DNA from: Paenibacillus solanacearum
Lineage (GTDB): Bacteria; Bacillota; Bacilli; Paenibacillales; NBRC-103111
Length of the DNA: 64,000 nucleotides
Direction: 5' to 3'
Assembly: GCF_910593845.1 (NCBI RefSeq)
Contig: NZ_CAJVAS010000001.1
Coordinates: 62,001 to 126,000, forward strand
Below the pieces are notes generated by a model. The model saw nothing but the letters and a program-made list of their open reading frames with translations. It searched no databases and was not told the origin of the DNA. A program made the translations under genes and the position numbers. Positions 51,600 to 60,560 of the stretch are shown here, in pieces (position 1 is the stretch's first letter; each line of letters begins with the position of its first letter).

Positions 51600-52916
51600 A
51601 TGGCGAAAAAAAGCTCCTACTTGCTGCTTGCAAGCATGCTCTCAACCGTTGCGCTTTCCGGCTGCGGCGGACAAGGAAACGAAGGAAAGGGGACCGCGCA
51701 GGACGTCCAGGACAAGAAAAAAGAACCGTACACGATGACCATCTTTACCAGAGGCGTGTCCGCGGATGAATTCGACGACAGGTTCAGGAAGGCGATCGAG
51801 AAGAAGTTCCCGCACATCACATTCAAGTACATTATGGCGGGAACGGGAACGCAAATTACCGATCTTGTGTCCCAGGGCACGATTCCCGACATTATGCGCA
51901 TTGACGTCCCGTCCATGAACACGGAGTATATCGACGTGGGCCTCGCTTACGGGCTGGGCGATCTGATCAAGAAGTACAACTACAACCTGAAACGGTTTAA
52001 TTCGGTGTTCATCGATGAGATGATCAGCGCTGGCCGAACAGGAGAGCTGTACGGCTTGCCGGTGCCGCCGTATTTTCCGATGGCGCTGTATTACAATAAG
52101 GAGCTGTTCGACCGGTTCGGGGTGCCGTACCCGAAAGACGGCATGACATGGGATGAAGTGTACGAGATCGCCAAGAAGATGACCCGCGTCGACGGCGAGG
52201 TGTATCGCGGCTTCAGTTCAAGCACCAACGCGATGCTGCGCGACAATCCGTTCTCGCTGCCGATTCTGGACCCGGCCGCGGATAAGCTGGCCGACCCTGG
52301 GAAGTGGACCCAGATTTTCAACAACTACTTGCGGTTTTACCAAATTCCGAACAATGTCATGGAGAAAACGGCGACGCTGGAAGGCAATGCGTTCGGCAAA
52401 GGCAAAGTCGCGATGATGGCCGGCCAGCAAAATATTTATTTCATCATCCCGCCGGAAGTCAACTGGGATATGGTCGCTTATCCTACGATAACCGGCGCGC
52501 CCAAGCTGATGGGACAGCGCGGCCCGGCTTACTGGTCGATTACGAAGCAGAGCCAGCACAAGGAAGAAGCGTTCGAGGTCATTATGGAGATGCTGTCCGA
52601 TGAAATTCAAATGGAGGACTCCAAGAAAGGAATCGCCACGACGCTGGTCAACCCGGATATCAAGAAAATGCTTGGAAAAAGCCACCCCGTCTTCAGCACG
52701 AAAAACATGAATGCGGTTAACTTCTACGAGCCGACGTCTCCGACGCCGAAGCGCAAGCCGGAACTTGTCGATATTCCGGGCCGTACGCAGGAAGCGGCGA
52801 TTTTGGAGGCTTTCACGAGTGTGGTTACGAATCAGGCGGACGTGAACAGCGCTTTGAGAATGGCGGAAGAGAAGCTGAAAAAAGCGATCGATGCCGAGAA
52901 GGCTGCGAAGAAATAA
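51600..52916 (+). CDS. ABC sugar-binding lipoprotein
   Basis: Solute-binding lipoprotein of 438 residues. Lipobox ALSGC (Cys22). It shares YYNKELFDRFGVPYPK followed by GMTWDEV, and a C-terminal DVNSALRMAEEKLKKAI helix, with the other local paralogues. ATG 51600 follows GAAGGGTG. It has its own promoter with a long leader and a terminator about 130 bases downstream, and thus appears to be a single-gene transcript with no transporter partner. Confidence 0.9.
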   Translation: MAKKSSYLLLASMLSTVALSGCGGQGNEGKGTAQDVQDKKKEPYTMTIFTRGVSADEFDDRFRKAIEKKFPHITFKYIMAGTGTQITDLVSQGTIPDIMRIDVPSMNTEYIDVGLAYGLGDLIKKYNYNLKRFNSVFIDEMISAGRTGELYGLPVPPYFPMALYYNKELFDRFGVPYPKDGMTWDEVYEIAKKMTRVDGEVYRGFSSSTNAMLRDNPFSLPILDPAADKLADPGKWTQIFNNYLRFYQIPNNVMEKTATLEGNAFGKGKVAMMAGQQNIYFIIPPEVNWDMVAYPTITGAPKLMGQRGPAYWSITKQSQHKEEAFEVIMEMLSDEIQMEDSKKGIATTLVNPDIKKMLGKSHPVFSTKNMNAVNFYEPTSPTPKRKPELVDIPGRTQEAAILEAFTSVVTNQADVNSALRMAEEKLKKAIDAEKAAKK

Positions 52917-53047
52917 TCGGCGTGTCGAGGCACACCAGCCTGCTGCTCCGAACGAGGCGGTGCTGTACCGCTGACGTCATGCAGCCGCTAAGGACGGAAA
53001 GCGCTGTCATTGACACACGCATGGCATATGGAATATGCGTTTAGACA

Positions 53048-53080
53048 GGGTGACGCCGCGAACCGGCGTCACCCTTTATT
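53048..53080 (+). terminator. terminator after the 51.6 kb binding protein
   Basis: GGGTGACGCCG (53048-53058) pairs with CGGCGTCACCC (53064-53074), followed by a TTTATTTG tail. It precedes the MarR promoter. Confidence 0.85.
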
Positions 53081-53092
53081 TGTAAATGGGAA

Positions 53093-53122
53093 TTGACGGA
53101 AGCGGAAAGGATCATTTACAAT
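53093..53122 (+). promoter_or_regulatory. sigma-A promoter of the MarR/ABC operon
   Basis: TTGACG (53093-53098) and TACAAT (53117-53122) with 18 bases between, just before a GACTAA repeat and the MarR ribosome site. Confidence 0.6.
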
Positions 53123-53132
53123 ATATTTTGAC

Positions 53133-53144
53133 GACTAATTAAAA
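53133..53144. promoter_or_regulatory. GACTAAYTAAAA repeat, copy 1
   Basis: GACTAATTAAAA just upstream of the MarR ribosome site. The second copy is at 53700-53711 before the first ABC gene. Two sites at the starts of the two parts of the operon suggest MarR binding. Confidence 0.4.
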
Positions 53145-53156
53145 AAGGGGGAGAAA

Positions 53157-53693
53157 ATGGATATTCATCGTATCCAATCGTTGGAGCTGGTATTTCATAG
53201 AGTAGCGAAGATGCACGGCCATGCCCTGCATGCGCTGCTGTCGGGCAAAGAGGTATACCCCGGGCAGCCGCCGCTGCTGAAAGCGCTCGTGGAGCGGGAC
53301 GGGCAAAGCCAGAAGGAGTTGGCGGAGCGAATGAACATTACGCCGGCGACGCTGACGGTTATGCTTGGTCGTATGGAGAAGACGGGCATGGTTGTGCGCA
53401 GACCGGATGAAGCGGACCAGCGGGTGTCCCGGGTGTTCATCACGGAGAAAGGCCGGCTGGCGTTCGGCAGCCTGGAGGAAACGCAGAAGCTGATGGAGGC
53501 CGCCTGCTTTGCCCAGTTTACGCCCGAGGAGCAGATCATCTTCCGGCGTTTGCTGCTGCAAATGCACGAGAATCTCAAGCAGGCCGATTTCAGGCAGGAG
53601 GAACGCGAAGTGGCTCGCGATGAACCGAGAGGGCATGGGCGGAAGCACGGGAAGCATGGAGACCATCCGAAACGGCATCGGCCGCGCATATGA
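53157..53693 (+). CDS. MarR-family regulator
   Basis: MarR-type repressor of 178 residues: helices and winged HTH (QSQKELAERMNITPATLTVMLGRME, then GMVVRRPDEADQRVSRVFI). The C-terminus is a highly basic, His- and Lys-rich tail (HGRKHGKHGDH) of about 25 residues, unusual for the family. ATG 53157 follows AAAGGGGGAG. Two ABC exporter genes follow in the same direction; it probably represses them and itself until a drug binds. Confidence 0.9.
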   Translation: MDIHRIQSLELVFHRVAKMHGHALHALLSGKEVYPGQPPLLKALVERDGQSQKELAERMNITPATLTVMLGRMEKTGMVVRRPDEADQRVSRVFITEKGRLAFGSLEETQKLMEAACFAQFTPEEQIIFRRLLLQMHENLKQADFRQEEREVARDEPRGHGRKHGKHGDHPKRHRPRI

Positions 53694-53699
53694 TTAGCT

Positions 53700-53711
53700 G
53701 ACTAACTAAAA
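53700..53711. promoter_or_regulatory. GACTAAYTAAAA repeat, copy 2
   Basis: GACTAACTAAAA overlaps the ribosome site region of the first ABC gene and matches copy 1 at 11 of 12 positions. Confidence 0.4.
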
Positions 53712-53729
53712 GAGGTGAAGAAAGCGTAG

Positions 53730-55460
53730 ATGTGGAGACTACTTACCAAGTATTTGAAGCCTTATTGGAAGGCGACCTTATTGGCGCCGCTCCTGATGAT
53801 GATCGAGGTGTACATGGATTTGCTCCAGCCGAAGCTGATGGCGAGCATCGTTGACCAGGGCGTGCTTGCCGGCGATCTGGCGCATATTCAATCGACGGGT
53901 GTGCAGATGCTCGGCGTCGCATTAATCGGTCTCGTCGGAGGCGTAGGCTGTACCGTATTTTCCAGCATAGCCTCGCAGCATTTCGGAGCGGACGTGCGCA
54001 GTGATTTATTTCAGAAAGTGCAGACGTTCTCCTTTCGCAAGCTGGAGCAGTTCAAGACCGGATCGCTCATTACGCGGCTGACGAACGACGTATCGCAGGC
54101 GCAGATGTTCGTGCAAATGCTGCTGCGCGTTATGGTACGAGCGCCGCTGCTGTCGGTCGGCAGTCTGGTTATGGCGTTTACGATCAGCGTGAAGCTCGCT
54201 GTCATTCTTATTATAGTCATTCCGATTTTGTTCGCGGTGCTGTTCTTTATTATTCGCAAAGGTTTTCCGCTATTTTCCAAAGTTCAAAGCAAGCTGGACG
54301 GCGTGAACAACGTGCTTCAGGAAAATTTGTCGGGTATTCGCGTCGTTAAGGCGTTCGTCCGCTCTGATTACGAGCGCGGCCGGTTCGGCGCCGCCAATGA
54401 CGATTATATGGCGATTGCCGTGAAGGCGAACATCGTTATGGCTTCGATGATGCCGATCATGCTTTTTTTGCTGAACACGAGCGTCGTCGCGGTGCTCTGG
54501 TTCGGCGGTCAGCGCGTCTGGGATCGTTCCATACCGGTCGGCGACCTGGTCGCATTCATCAATTATGTGACGCAAGTGTTGTTCTCGATGCTGATGGTCG
54601 GCATGATGATGATGAACATTTCAAGGGCGAAGGCGTCCTCCGACCGAATTCAGGAAGTGCTCGAGGCGGAATCGGAAATCAAGAACAAGGCGCACGCCAA
54701 GGAGGACGCGATCCAGTATGGACGCATCGTCTTCGACGACGTGTCGTTCGCCTACGAAGAAGACGAGGTGCTGCGGCGTATCAGCTTTCAGGCGGAACCG
54801 GGCCAGACGGTGGCGATTCTTGGAGCGACCGGCTCGGGGAAATCGTCGTTGATCGGACTGATTCCACGCCTGTATGAGGCGGACGGGGGCCGGGTGCTGA
54901 TCGACGGAATCGACGTGAAGGACATGAACCTGCGCAGCTTGCGGAGCCAGATCGGCACGGTGCTTCAGCAAGCGATTTTGTTCAGCGGCACGATCCGCGA
55001 CAATATCGCTTTCGGCAAGCCGGATGCGTCGCAGGAAGAAGTGGAAGCGGCGGCGAAGGCGGCCCAGGCTCATGAATTTATTATGAACATGCCGGAAGGC
55101 TACGACACGGTGATCGGCCAGCGGGGCATCAATTTATCCGGCGGTCAGAAACAGCGCATATCGATCGCCAGAGCGCTGCTCATCGACCCGGTCATCCTCA
55201 TTCTGGACGACAGCACAAGCGCGGTCGACATGGGCACGGAATCGCGGATTCAAAAAGCGCTCAAGGAGCAAATCCGCCGAAGCACGAGCCTCATCATCGC
55301 ACAGCGCATCTCCTCCGTCATCGAGGCGGATAAAATCATCGTGCTCGACGAAGGCTCGATCGTCGCCGAAGGAACGCATCGCGAGCTGATGCAGAGCTGC
55401 GGCGTCTATCAGGAAATTTACAGATCGCAGCTCGGAAAGGAGGATGTCCTCAATGTCTGA
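53730..55460 (+). CDS. ABC exporter half-transporter, degenerate site (YheI/BmrC-like)
   Basis: Fused membrane/ATPase subunit of 576 residues. Six membrane helices cover about residues 15-310; the ATPase has Walker A GATGSGKSS, signature LSGGQKQR and Walker B VILILDDST, where the catalytic Glu is Asp. With the next gene it should form an asymmetric heterodimeric multidrug exporter in which this half holds the non-hydrolysing site, as in BmrC/BmrD. ATG 53730 follows AGAGGTGAAG. The next ORF overlaps its end by eight bases. Confidence 0.92.
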   Translation: MWRLLTKYLKPYWKATLLAPLLMMIEVYMDLLQPKLMASIVDQGVLAGDLAHIQSTGVQMLGVALIGLVGGVGCTVFSSIASQHFGADVRSDLFQKVQTFSFRKLEQFKTGSLITRLTNDVSQAQMFVQMLLRVMVRAPLLSVGSLVMAFTISVKLAVILIIVIPILFAVLFFIIRKGFPLFSKVQSKLDGVNNVLQENLSGIRVVKAFVRSDYERGRFGAANDDYMAIAVKANIVMASMMPIMLFLLNTSVVAVLWFGGQRVWDRSIPVGDLVAFINYVTQVLFSMLMVGMMMMNISRAKASSDRIQEVLEAESEIKNKAHAKEDAIQYGRIVFDDVSFAYEEDEVLRRISFQAEPGQTVAILGATGSGKSSLIGLIPRLYEADGGRVLIDGIDVKDMNLRSLRSQIGTVLQQAILFSGTIRDNIAFGKPDASQEEVEAAAKAAQAHEFIMNMPEGYDTVIGQRGINLSGGQKQRISIARALLIDPVILILDDSTSAVDMGTESRIQKALKEQIRRSTSLIIAQRISSVIEADKIIVLDEGSIVAEGTHRELMQSCGVYQEIYRSQLGKEDVLNV

Positions 55461-57309
55461 TGCCAGAAACGCCGGTCATGGCGGTCAGGATCGGCCGCAA
55501 GTTCAGCCTCCGATGTTCGGACCCGGAATGGGCGGCGGACCCGGTCGGGGGATGATGCCGAAGGTGCGCCCCAAAAATACGAAAGAAACGCTGAAGCGGC
55601 TGTGGTCGTACTTAAGCCGTCAGCGGAAAGGCCTGGTGCTCGTCTTTCTCGTAACGGCGCTGAACTCCGGGCTGAGCCTCGTAGGGCCCTATTTGATCGG
55701 CACGGCTGTCGACCGGTACATCATTCCGCAAGATTATTACGGCCTGATGTGGCTTTGCTTCGCCTTGTTCGCGGTTTATGCGTTCAGCTCGCTTACTTCG
55801 TGGGTTCAGGCGTACGTGATGGCCAAAGTATCGCAGCGCACTGTCTGGGTCATGCGCAACGACATGTTCGCGAAGCTGCAGAGGTTACCGCTTCGGTTCT
55901 TCGACACGCGAACGCATGGCGAGCTGATGAGCCGGACGACGAACGACATCGAGAACGTGGCCAGCTCGCTCAACCAGAGCGTCACGCAGCTGTTCTCCAG
56001 CGTGCTCACCGTCGTCGGCTCGCTTATCATCATGCTGAGCCTGAACCTCTGGCTTACGCTGCTCAGCCTCATTACGATACCGATCGTCATGATCGTGACG
56101 CGTAAAATCGCCGCGAATACGCGCAATTTCGTCTCCGGCCAGCAGAAGCAGCTCGGCGAGCTGAACGGTTATATTGAAGAAACAGTATCGGGGCAAAAGG
56201 TGCTGACGACGTTTTGCCGCGAGGAGAAGGCGGTCGCCGAATTCGGCGAGATCAACGAAAGGCTAAGAAGCTACGGAACGAAAGCGCAAATCTATACCGG
56301 TCTGATGGGCCCGGTCATGAACGTCATCAACAACTTCGGCTTCGCGGTCATCGCCTGCGGCGGCGGATGGATGGCCTTGATGGGGATGACGTCGGTCGGT
56401 GTCGTCGTCAGCTTCCTGAACTATTCCAAGCAGTTCGGCCGCCCGATCAACGAGCTGGCCAATCAGTTCAACATGATCCAGACGGCGATTGCCGGCGCGG
56501 AGCGTGTGTTCGAGGTGATGGATACCGCGTCGGAATACGAGGACGAGACGGGCTCCCGGAACGTAACGGAGATGAAGGGCGAAGTCCGGTTCGACCATGT
56601 TACCTTCGGCTACAAGGAAGGGGTTCCGGTCATTAAAGACTTGTCCTTTACGGCCAAGCCGGGGGATACGATCGCGCTGGTCGGTCCCACGGGCGCAGGG
56701 AAGACGACGATCGTCAACCTGTTAACTCGCTTCTACGATATTGACGGAGGCACGATTACGATTGACGGCGAGAACATCCGGACGCTGGACAAAGACAGCT
56801 TGCGGACGAAGCTCGGCATCGTGCTGCAGGACGCGTATGTCTTCTCCGATACGATCCGCGAAAATATTCGGTACGGCCGGCTGGACGCTACCGATCAGGA
56901 AGTGGAGGCGGCGGCGAAGCTGGCCAACGCCGACGGGTTCATCCGGAAGCTGTCCCACGGCTACGATATGGTGCTGACGGCCGAAGGCGGCAACTTGAGC
57001 CATGGACAGCGGCAGCTGCTCACGATCGCCAGAGCCATATTGGCCGATCCGGCCATTCTGATTTTGGACGAAGCGACGAGCAGCATCGATACGCGGACTG
57101 AAATGCATATCCAGGAAGCGATGAATACGCTGATGAAGGGGCGCACCAGCTTCGTCATTGCCCACCGGCTGAGCACGATCCGGGAAGCCGATATGATATT
57201 AGTCATCAACGGAGGAGAAATCATCGAGCGGGGGACGCATCTGGAGCTGCTCGAGCAGCGCGGCTTCTACCACGACTTGTATACAAGCCAGTTCAAGCGG
57301 GTCGGTTGA
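55453..57309 (+). CDS. ABC exporter half-transporter, catalytic (YheH/BmrD-like)
   Basis: Partner subunit of 618 residues. A Gly/Pro/Met-rich N-terminal stretch precedes six membrane helices; the ATPase has GPTGAGKTT, signature LSHGQRQ (a substituted LSGGQ) and Walker B AILILDEATSS with the catalytic Glu. The mismatch of motifs between the two subunits fits a heterodimer with one active site. ATG 55453 lies nine bases after AAAGGAGG; an ATG at 55444 abuts that site and is unlikely. Confidence 0.92.
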   Translation: MSDARNAGHGGQDRPQVQPPMFGPGMGGGPGRGMMPKVRPKNTKETLKRLWSYLSRQRKGLVLVFLVTALNSGLSLVGPYLIGTAVDRYIIPQDYYGLMWLCFALFAVYAFSSLTSWVQAYVMAKVSQRTVWVMRNDMFAKLQRLPLRFFDTRTHGELMSRTTNDIENVASSLNQSVTQLFSSVLTVVGSLIIMLSLNLWLTLLSLITIPIVMIVTRKIAANTRNFVSGQQKQLGELNGYIEETVSGQKVLTTFCREEKAVAEFGEINERLRSYGTKAQIYTGLMGPVMNVINNFGFAVIACGGGWMALMGMTSVGVVVSFLNYSKQFGRPINELANQFNMIQTAIAGAERVFEVMDTASEYEDETGSRNVTEMKGEVRFDHVTFGYKEGVPVIKDLSFTAKPGDTIALVGPTGAGKTTIVNLLTRFYDIDGGTITIDGENIRTLDKDSLRTKLGIVLQDAYVFSDTIRENIRYGRLDATDQEVEAAAKLANADGFIRKLSHGYDMVLTAEGGNLSHGQRQLLTIARAILADPAILILDEATSSIDTRTEMHIQEAMNTLMKGRTSFVIAHRLSTIREADMILVINGGEIIERGTHLELLEQRGFYHDLYTSQFKRVG

Positions 57310-57694
57310 TGAGATACAGCCCAACCGGCGAACCGGCAACTGCATCGGCATCCATGGGATAAACCGCCGGCGGGAGATTCGTCGATTGCCGGGCGGAGAA
57401 GATGAATAAATTTGCAAGGGTGGTAAAAACTACGAAGGAGCATCCGGCGAGGCGGCGCGGTTCCAAGCGCAGAGAAGCGTCTGCCTCGGTGGAAACCTTA
57501 TATGTAAGCAGTGGGAGCTGGAAGGTCACAATCGGCTAAGCACAGGCGGACAGTGCGGTATTTCGGGTCGTCCGTAATACCGAAGCTGCTGCCATGATGA
57601 CGGTCTCTTGAACCGCTACGGCTGGGGAAATTTTTTATACTGTCCATTAAATAACTTTTTATAAATGAAAGCGATACCATGTAAAAAATTTGCT

Positions 57695-57722
57695 TTGACT
57701 TTTTATTGGAAAGGTTTAGAAT
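57695..57722 (+). promoter_or_regulatory. possible upstream promoter of yjlC-ndh
   Basis: TTGACT (57695-57700) and TAGAAT (57717-57722) with a 16-base spacer, about 135 bases before the yjlC start. Confidence 0.45.
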
Positions 57723-57771
57723 AAATGAGTCAGAATAGAACGCCTATCTACAAATATTATTCTTGTCTTTA

Positions 57772-57789
57772 ATGTGAATATAATCACAA
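57772..57789. promoter_or_regulatory. Rex-like operator of yjlC-ndh
   Basis: The 18 bases match the Rex consensus TTGTGAAWWWWTTCACAA at 16 positions. TATAAT at 57779-57784 lies inside the box, so Rex would block a -10 element. In Bacillus subtilis the yjlC-ndh operon is a known Rex target, which supports the site. Confidence 0.7.
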
Positions 57790-57856
57790 CGACGAAGAGG
57801 AGTATAGTATTAAGTTGTAGGTACTAACATTGCTACATGCGAAGGAGGCTTTTTTC

Positions 57857-58297
57857 ATGTCCGAAACATCAACGCAACAACCGGCAAGCGTAGAAGTCGC
57901 GGCCAAAAACGTACGCGGCGAATTGGACGTGCTCGATCAGCTGCTCAAGCCCGAGGTTCAGAAATCTCTTACCGAGCTGGTGGAGAATCTGCCGAAGCTT
58001 GCCGAAATGGTGACCCTGATGACGAAAGCGTACGATTTGGCGCAAACGGTTGCGAACGACCGCGTGCTCATCGACGATCTGAAAGGCGGACTCGAAGAAT
58101 TCGTGAAGCCGATCGGAGAGAAGGCCAAAGGCATCGCGGCGGCAGCGGTGGAAGCAAGCGACCGTGCACACAGCGAATCCACAACCGTCGGGTTGTTCGG
58201 CATTCTCAAAATGCTCAAAGATCCTCAAGTCCAAAGCACGTTGCGCTTTGCGCAAGCTTTTTTGGCCGTTATGGCGGAGCGTCAAAATCAGCGCTAA
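57857..58297 (+). CDS. yjlC: DUF1641 protein YjlC
   Basis: DUF1641 protein of 146 residues, helix-rich, with LDQLLKPEVQKSLTELVENLPKL and VGLFGILKMLKDPQVQ. ATG 57857 follows GAAGGAGG. It is directly upstream of the type II NADH dehydrogenase gene as in Bacillus subtilis yjlC-ndh, sharing a Rex-like box. Its exact role is unknown; a link to electron transfer is inferred from the partner. Confidence 0.85.
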   Translation: MSETSTQQPASVEVAAKNVRGELDVLDQLLKPEVQKSLTELVENLPKLAEMVTLMTKAYDLAQTVANDRVLIDDLKGGLEEFVKPIGEKAKGIAAAAVEASDRAHSESTTVGLFGILKMLKDPQVQSTLRFAQAFLAVMAERQNQR

Positions 58298-58328
58298 TCC
58301 GTAAGCAGAATTAGAATGGAGGATAAGT

Positions 58329-59507
58329 ATGGCTAAGCAAATTTTAATCTTAGGCGGCGGCTATGGCGGGTTGTTGACCGCTTTGACGACACGCAAGCAT
58401 ATATCGGCGGATGAAGCCAGCATCACGGTGGTCAACCGTACGCCGTATCACCAGATCGTAACGGAACTGCACCGTCTTTCCGTCGGCGGATTGAACGAGG
58501 GCAACGTGGCGCTTCCTCTGGACAAGCTGCTGCGCGGCAAATCGGTTGATCTGAGAATCGGCGCGGTTCATTCCATCGATCTGGCCAAGAAGAGCGTGGA
58601 GCTCGAAGGCGGCGCATTGCTCAGCTACGACACGCTGGTCGTCGCCCTCGGCAGCGAAACGGCATTCTTCGGCATTCCAGGCCTTGAAGAGCACAGCTTC
58701 ACGCTGAAATCGGTTGAAGACGCGAACAAAATCCGCGCCCACGTGGAAGCGCGCATCGAAGCTTACGGCAAGTCCAAGGACAAGGCGGACGCAACGTTCG
58801 TTATCGGCGGCGGCGGCCTTTCCGGCATCGAGCTGATCGGCGAGCTGGTGGATACGCTGCCGGCGCTGTGTCTTGAAAAAGGCGTCGACTTCCAGGACGT
58901 TTCCCTCTACTGTGTGGAAGCGGCCCCTTCGATTTTGGCCGGTTTCTCCGCGGATCTCGTGGAGCGCGCCAAAGCAAGTCTGGAAAACCGCGGCGTTAAG
59001 ATCTTGACCGGCGTCGCCGTAACGGAAGTGCAAGGCAAGAACGTTATCCTCAAGGACGGAACGACGGTCGAAACGAACACGCTCGTATGGACCGGCGGCG
59101 TTACGGGCAACACGGTCGTAGCGAACTCGGGCCTCGAAGCGGTTCGCGGACGGGCAACGGTCAACGAATTCCTGCAATCCACTTCGCATCCTGACGTATT
59201 CCTGGCCGGCGACAGCGCAGTCGTGATGAGTCCGGAAGGCCGTCCTTACCCGCCAAGCGCGCAAATCGCATGGCAAATGGGCGAGTCGATCGGCTTTAAC
59301 CTGTACGCTTCGTCCAAAGGGCTTCCGATGAAGTCGTTCAAGCCGGTATTCTCCGGCACGCTGGCCAGCTTGGGCCGCAAAGACGCAATCGGCACGATCG
59401 GCGGCAGCCAGCTGAAGCTGAAAGGGACGCCGGCTTCGCTTATGAAAGAAGCGAGCAACGTGCGTTATCTTACGCACATTAACGGGCTGTTCTCATTGGT
59501 GCATTAA
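58329..59507 (+). CDS. ndh: type II NADH dehydrogenase
   Basis: Membrane-associated flavoprotein NDH-2 of 392 residues, oxidising NADH and reducing quinone without proton pumping. The N-terminal FAD motif is GGGYGGLLTAL, the second dinucleotide motif is IGGGGLSGIELIGEL near residue 160, and LAGDSAVV with the quinone-region PPSAQIAWQMG follows. ATG 58329 follows GGAGGATAAG. It is co-transcribed with yjlC and should respond to the NADH/NAD ratio through Rex. Confidence 0.93.
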   Translation: MAKQILILGGGYGGLLTALTTRKHISADEASITVVNRTPYHQIVTELHRLSVGGLNEGNVALPLDKLLRGKSVDLRIGAVHSIDLAKKSVELEGGALLSYDTLVVALGSETAFFGIPGLEEHSFTLKSVEDANKIRAHVEARIEAYGKSKDKADATFVIGGGGLSGIELIGELVDTLPALCLEKGVDFQDVSLYCVEAAPSILAGFSADLVERAKASLENRGVKILTGVAVTEVQGKNVILKDGTTVETNTLVWTGGVTGNTVVANSGLEAVRGRATVNEFLQSTSHPDVFLAGDSAVVMSPEGRPYPPSAQIAWQMGESIGFNLYASSKGLPMKSFKPVFSGTLASLGRKDAIGTIGGSQLKLKGTPASLMKEASNVRYLTHINGLFSLVH

Positions 59508-59569
59508 TATAAACGGCGAGTCCCCTTCGGGGCGGAGGATGTTGGATTTCTCTGCACGGAGGGGATTTT

Positions 59570-59592
59570 TCCTATCCCGATTTCGGATAGGA
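59570..59592. other. hairpin between ndh and map
   Basis: TCCTATCC (59570-59577) pairs with GGATAGGA (59585-59592) with a seven-base loop; a CCCCTTCGGGG stem lies just upstream. T-runs are missing on the plus strand, so termination is uncertain. Confidence 0.4.
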
Positions 59593-59621
59593 GAGGGCCG
59601 GGAAGGAGCTTATACAAACGT

Positions 59622-60365
59622 ATGATCACGATCAAGACACCGCAAGAAATCGAATATATGCGGGAGGCCGGCATAATTTTATCCTCCTGCCACAGAGAAC
59701 TGGAACGGATGATCCAGCCGGGCGTTACGCCGATGGAACTCGACAAGTTCGTGGAAGCGTATTTGGCCAAGCATGGCGCAACGCCGGAGCAAAAAGGCTA
59801 CAATGGATACCCGTTCGCCACCTGCGCTTCGGTGAATGACGTCATCTGCCACGGCTTTCCGAATCATACGCCGCTCAAGGACGGGGATATCGTGACGATC
59901 GATATGGTCGTCAATTTGAACGGCTGGCTGGCGGATTCCGCCTGGTCATACGCTGTCGGGAATATCTCCGAGCAGGCAAGCCACCTGCTGCGCGTCACGA
60001 AGCAATCGCTGCTGCTCGGCATCGAGCAGGCGCTCGACGGCAACCGGATCGGCGATATCTCCCATGCCATACAGGCGTATGCCGAAAGCGAAGGCTTGTC
60101 CGTCGTCCGCGATTTCGTGGGCCACGGCATCGGGCAGAAGATGCACGAGGAGCCGCAGGTGCCGCACTACGGGCCGGCCGGGAAAGGGCCGCGGCTCAAG
60201 GAAGGCATGGTTATAACGATCGAGCCGATGCTCAATACGGGAACGTTCCGCACGAAGCTGGACGGCGACGGATGGACAGCCAGAACGTTCGACGGCGGAT
60301 TGTCTGCGCAGTACGAGCACACGATAGCCATCACAAGCAACGGTCCGGTCATCCTCACGGAGTAG
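59622..60365 (+). CDS. map: methionine aminopeptidase type I
   Basis: Type I methionine aminopeptidase of 247 residues, which removes the initiator Met from new proteins. The metal-site pattern is DIVTIDMVVNLNGWLADSAWS (two Asp), GHGIGQKMHEEPQVPHYG (His region), MVITIEPM (Glu) and a final Glu in YEHTIAI. ATG 59622 has GGAAGGAG upstream. It is alone here and not in the ribosomal cluster, so it is probably a second Map copy, as Bacillus has. Confidence 0.9.
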   Translation: MITIKTPQEIEYMREAGIILSSCHRELERMIQPGVTPMELDKFVEAYLAKHGATPEQKGYNGYPFATCASVNDVICHGFPNHTPLKDGDIVTIDMVVNLNGWLADSAWSYAVGNISEQASHLLRVTKQSLLLGIEQALDGNRIGDISHAIQAYAESEGLSVVRDFVGHGIGQKMHEEPQVPHYGPAGKGPRLKEGMVITIEPMLNTGTFRTKLDGDGWTARTFDGGLSAQYEHTIAITSNGPVILTE

Positions 60366-60448
60366 AACGGATGTTCCTGCAAAAGCTTTGCAGATGGATC
60401 CGATTGACGGATTCCAGAACGTCCCAAATCTGATAAAAGCCTGTCATG

Positions 60449-60480
60449 ACAGCCGGTTTCGCCTATGCGAAGCCGGCTGT
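60449..60480 (+). terminator. hairpin after map
   Basis: ACAGCCGGTTTCGC (60449-60462) pairs with GCGAAGCCGGCTGT (60467-60480), 14 pairs with one G-U, four-base loop. No T-run follows, so termination is likely but not certain. Confidence 0.5.
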
Positions 60481-60560
60481 TCGTCGTCATGGATATTTCC
60501 ATAAATTGCGTGATGAATTGATTTCCTGCGCAGGTTACAATTTCATCAGGAGGGGATTAC

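Larger units (their letters stand above)
57310..57856. other. gap between ABC genes and yjlC
   Basis: No gene pattern. A short hairpin-forming stretch lies near 57554-57580 (CGGTATT pairing with AATACCG). The right half is AT-rich and holds a promoter-like pair (57695-57722) and a Rex-like box. Confidence 0.6.
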
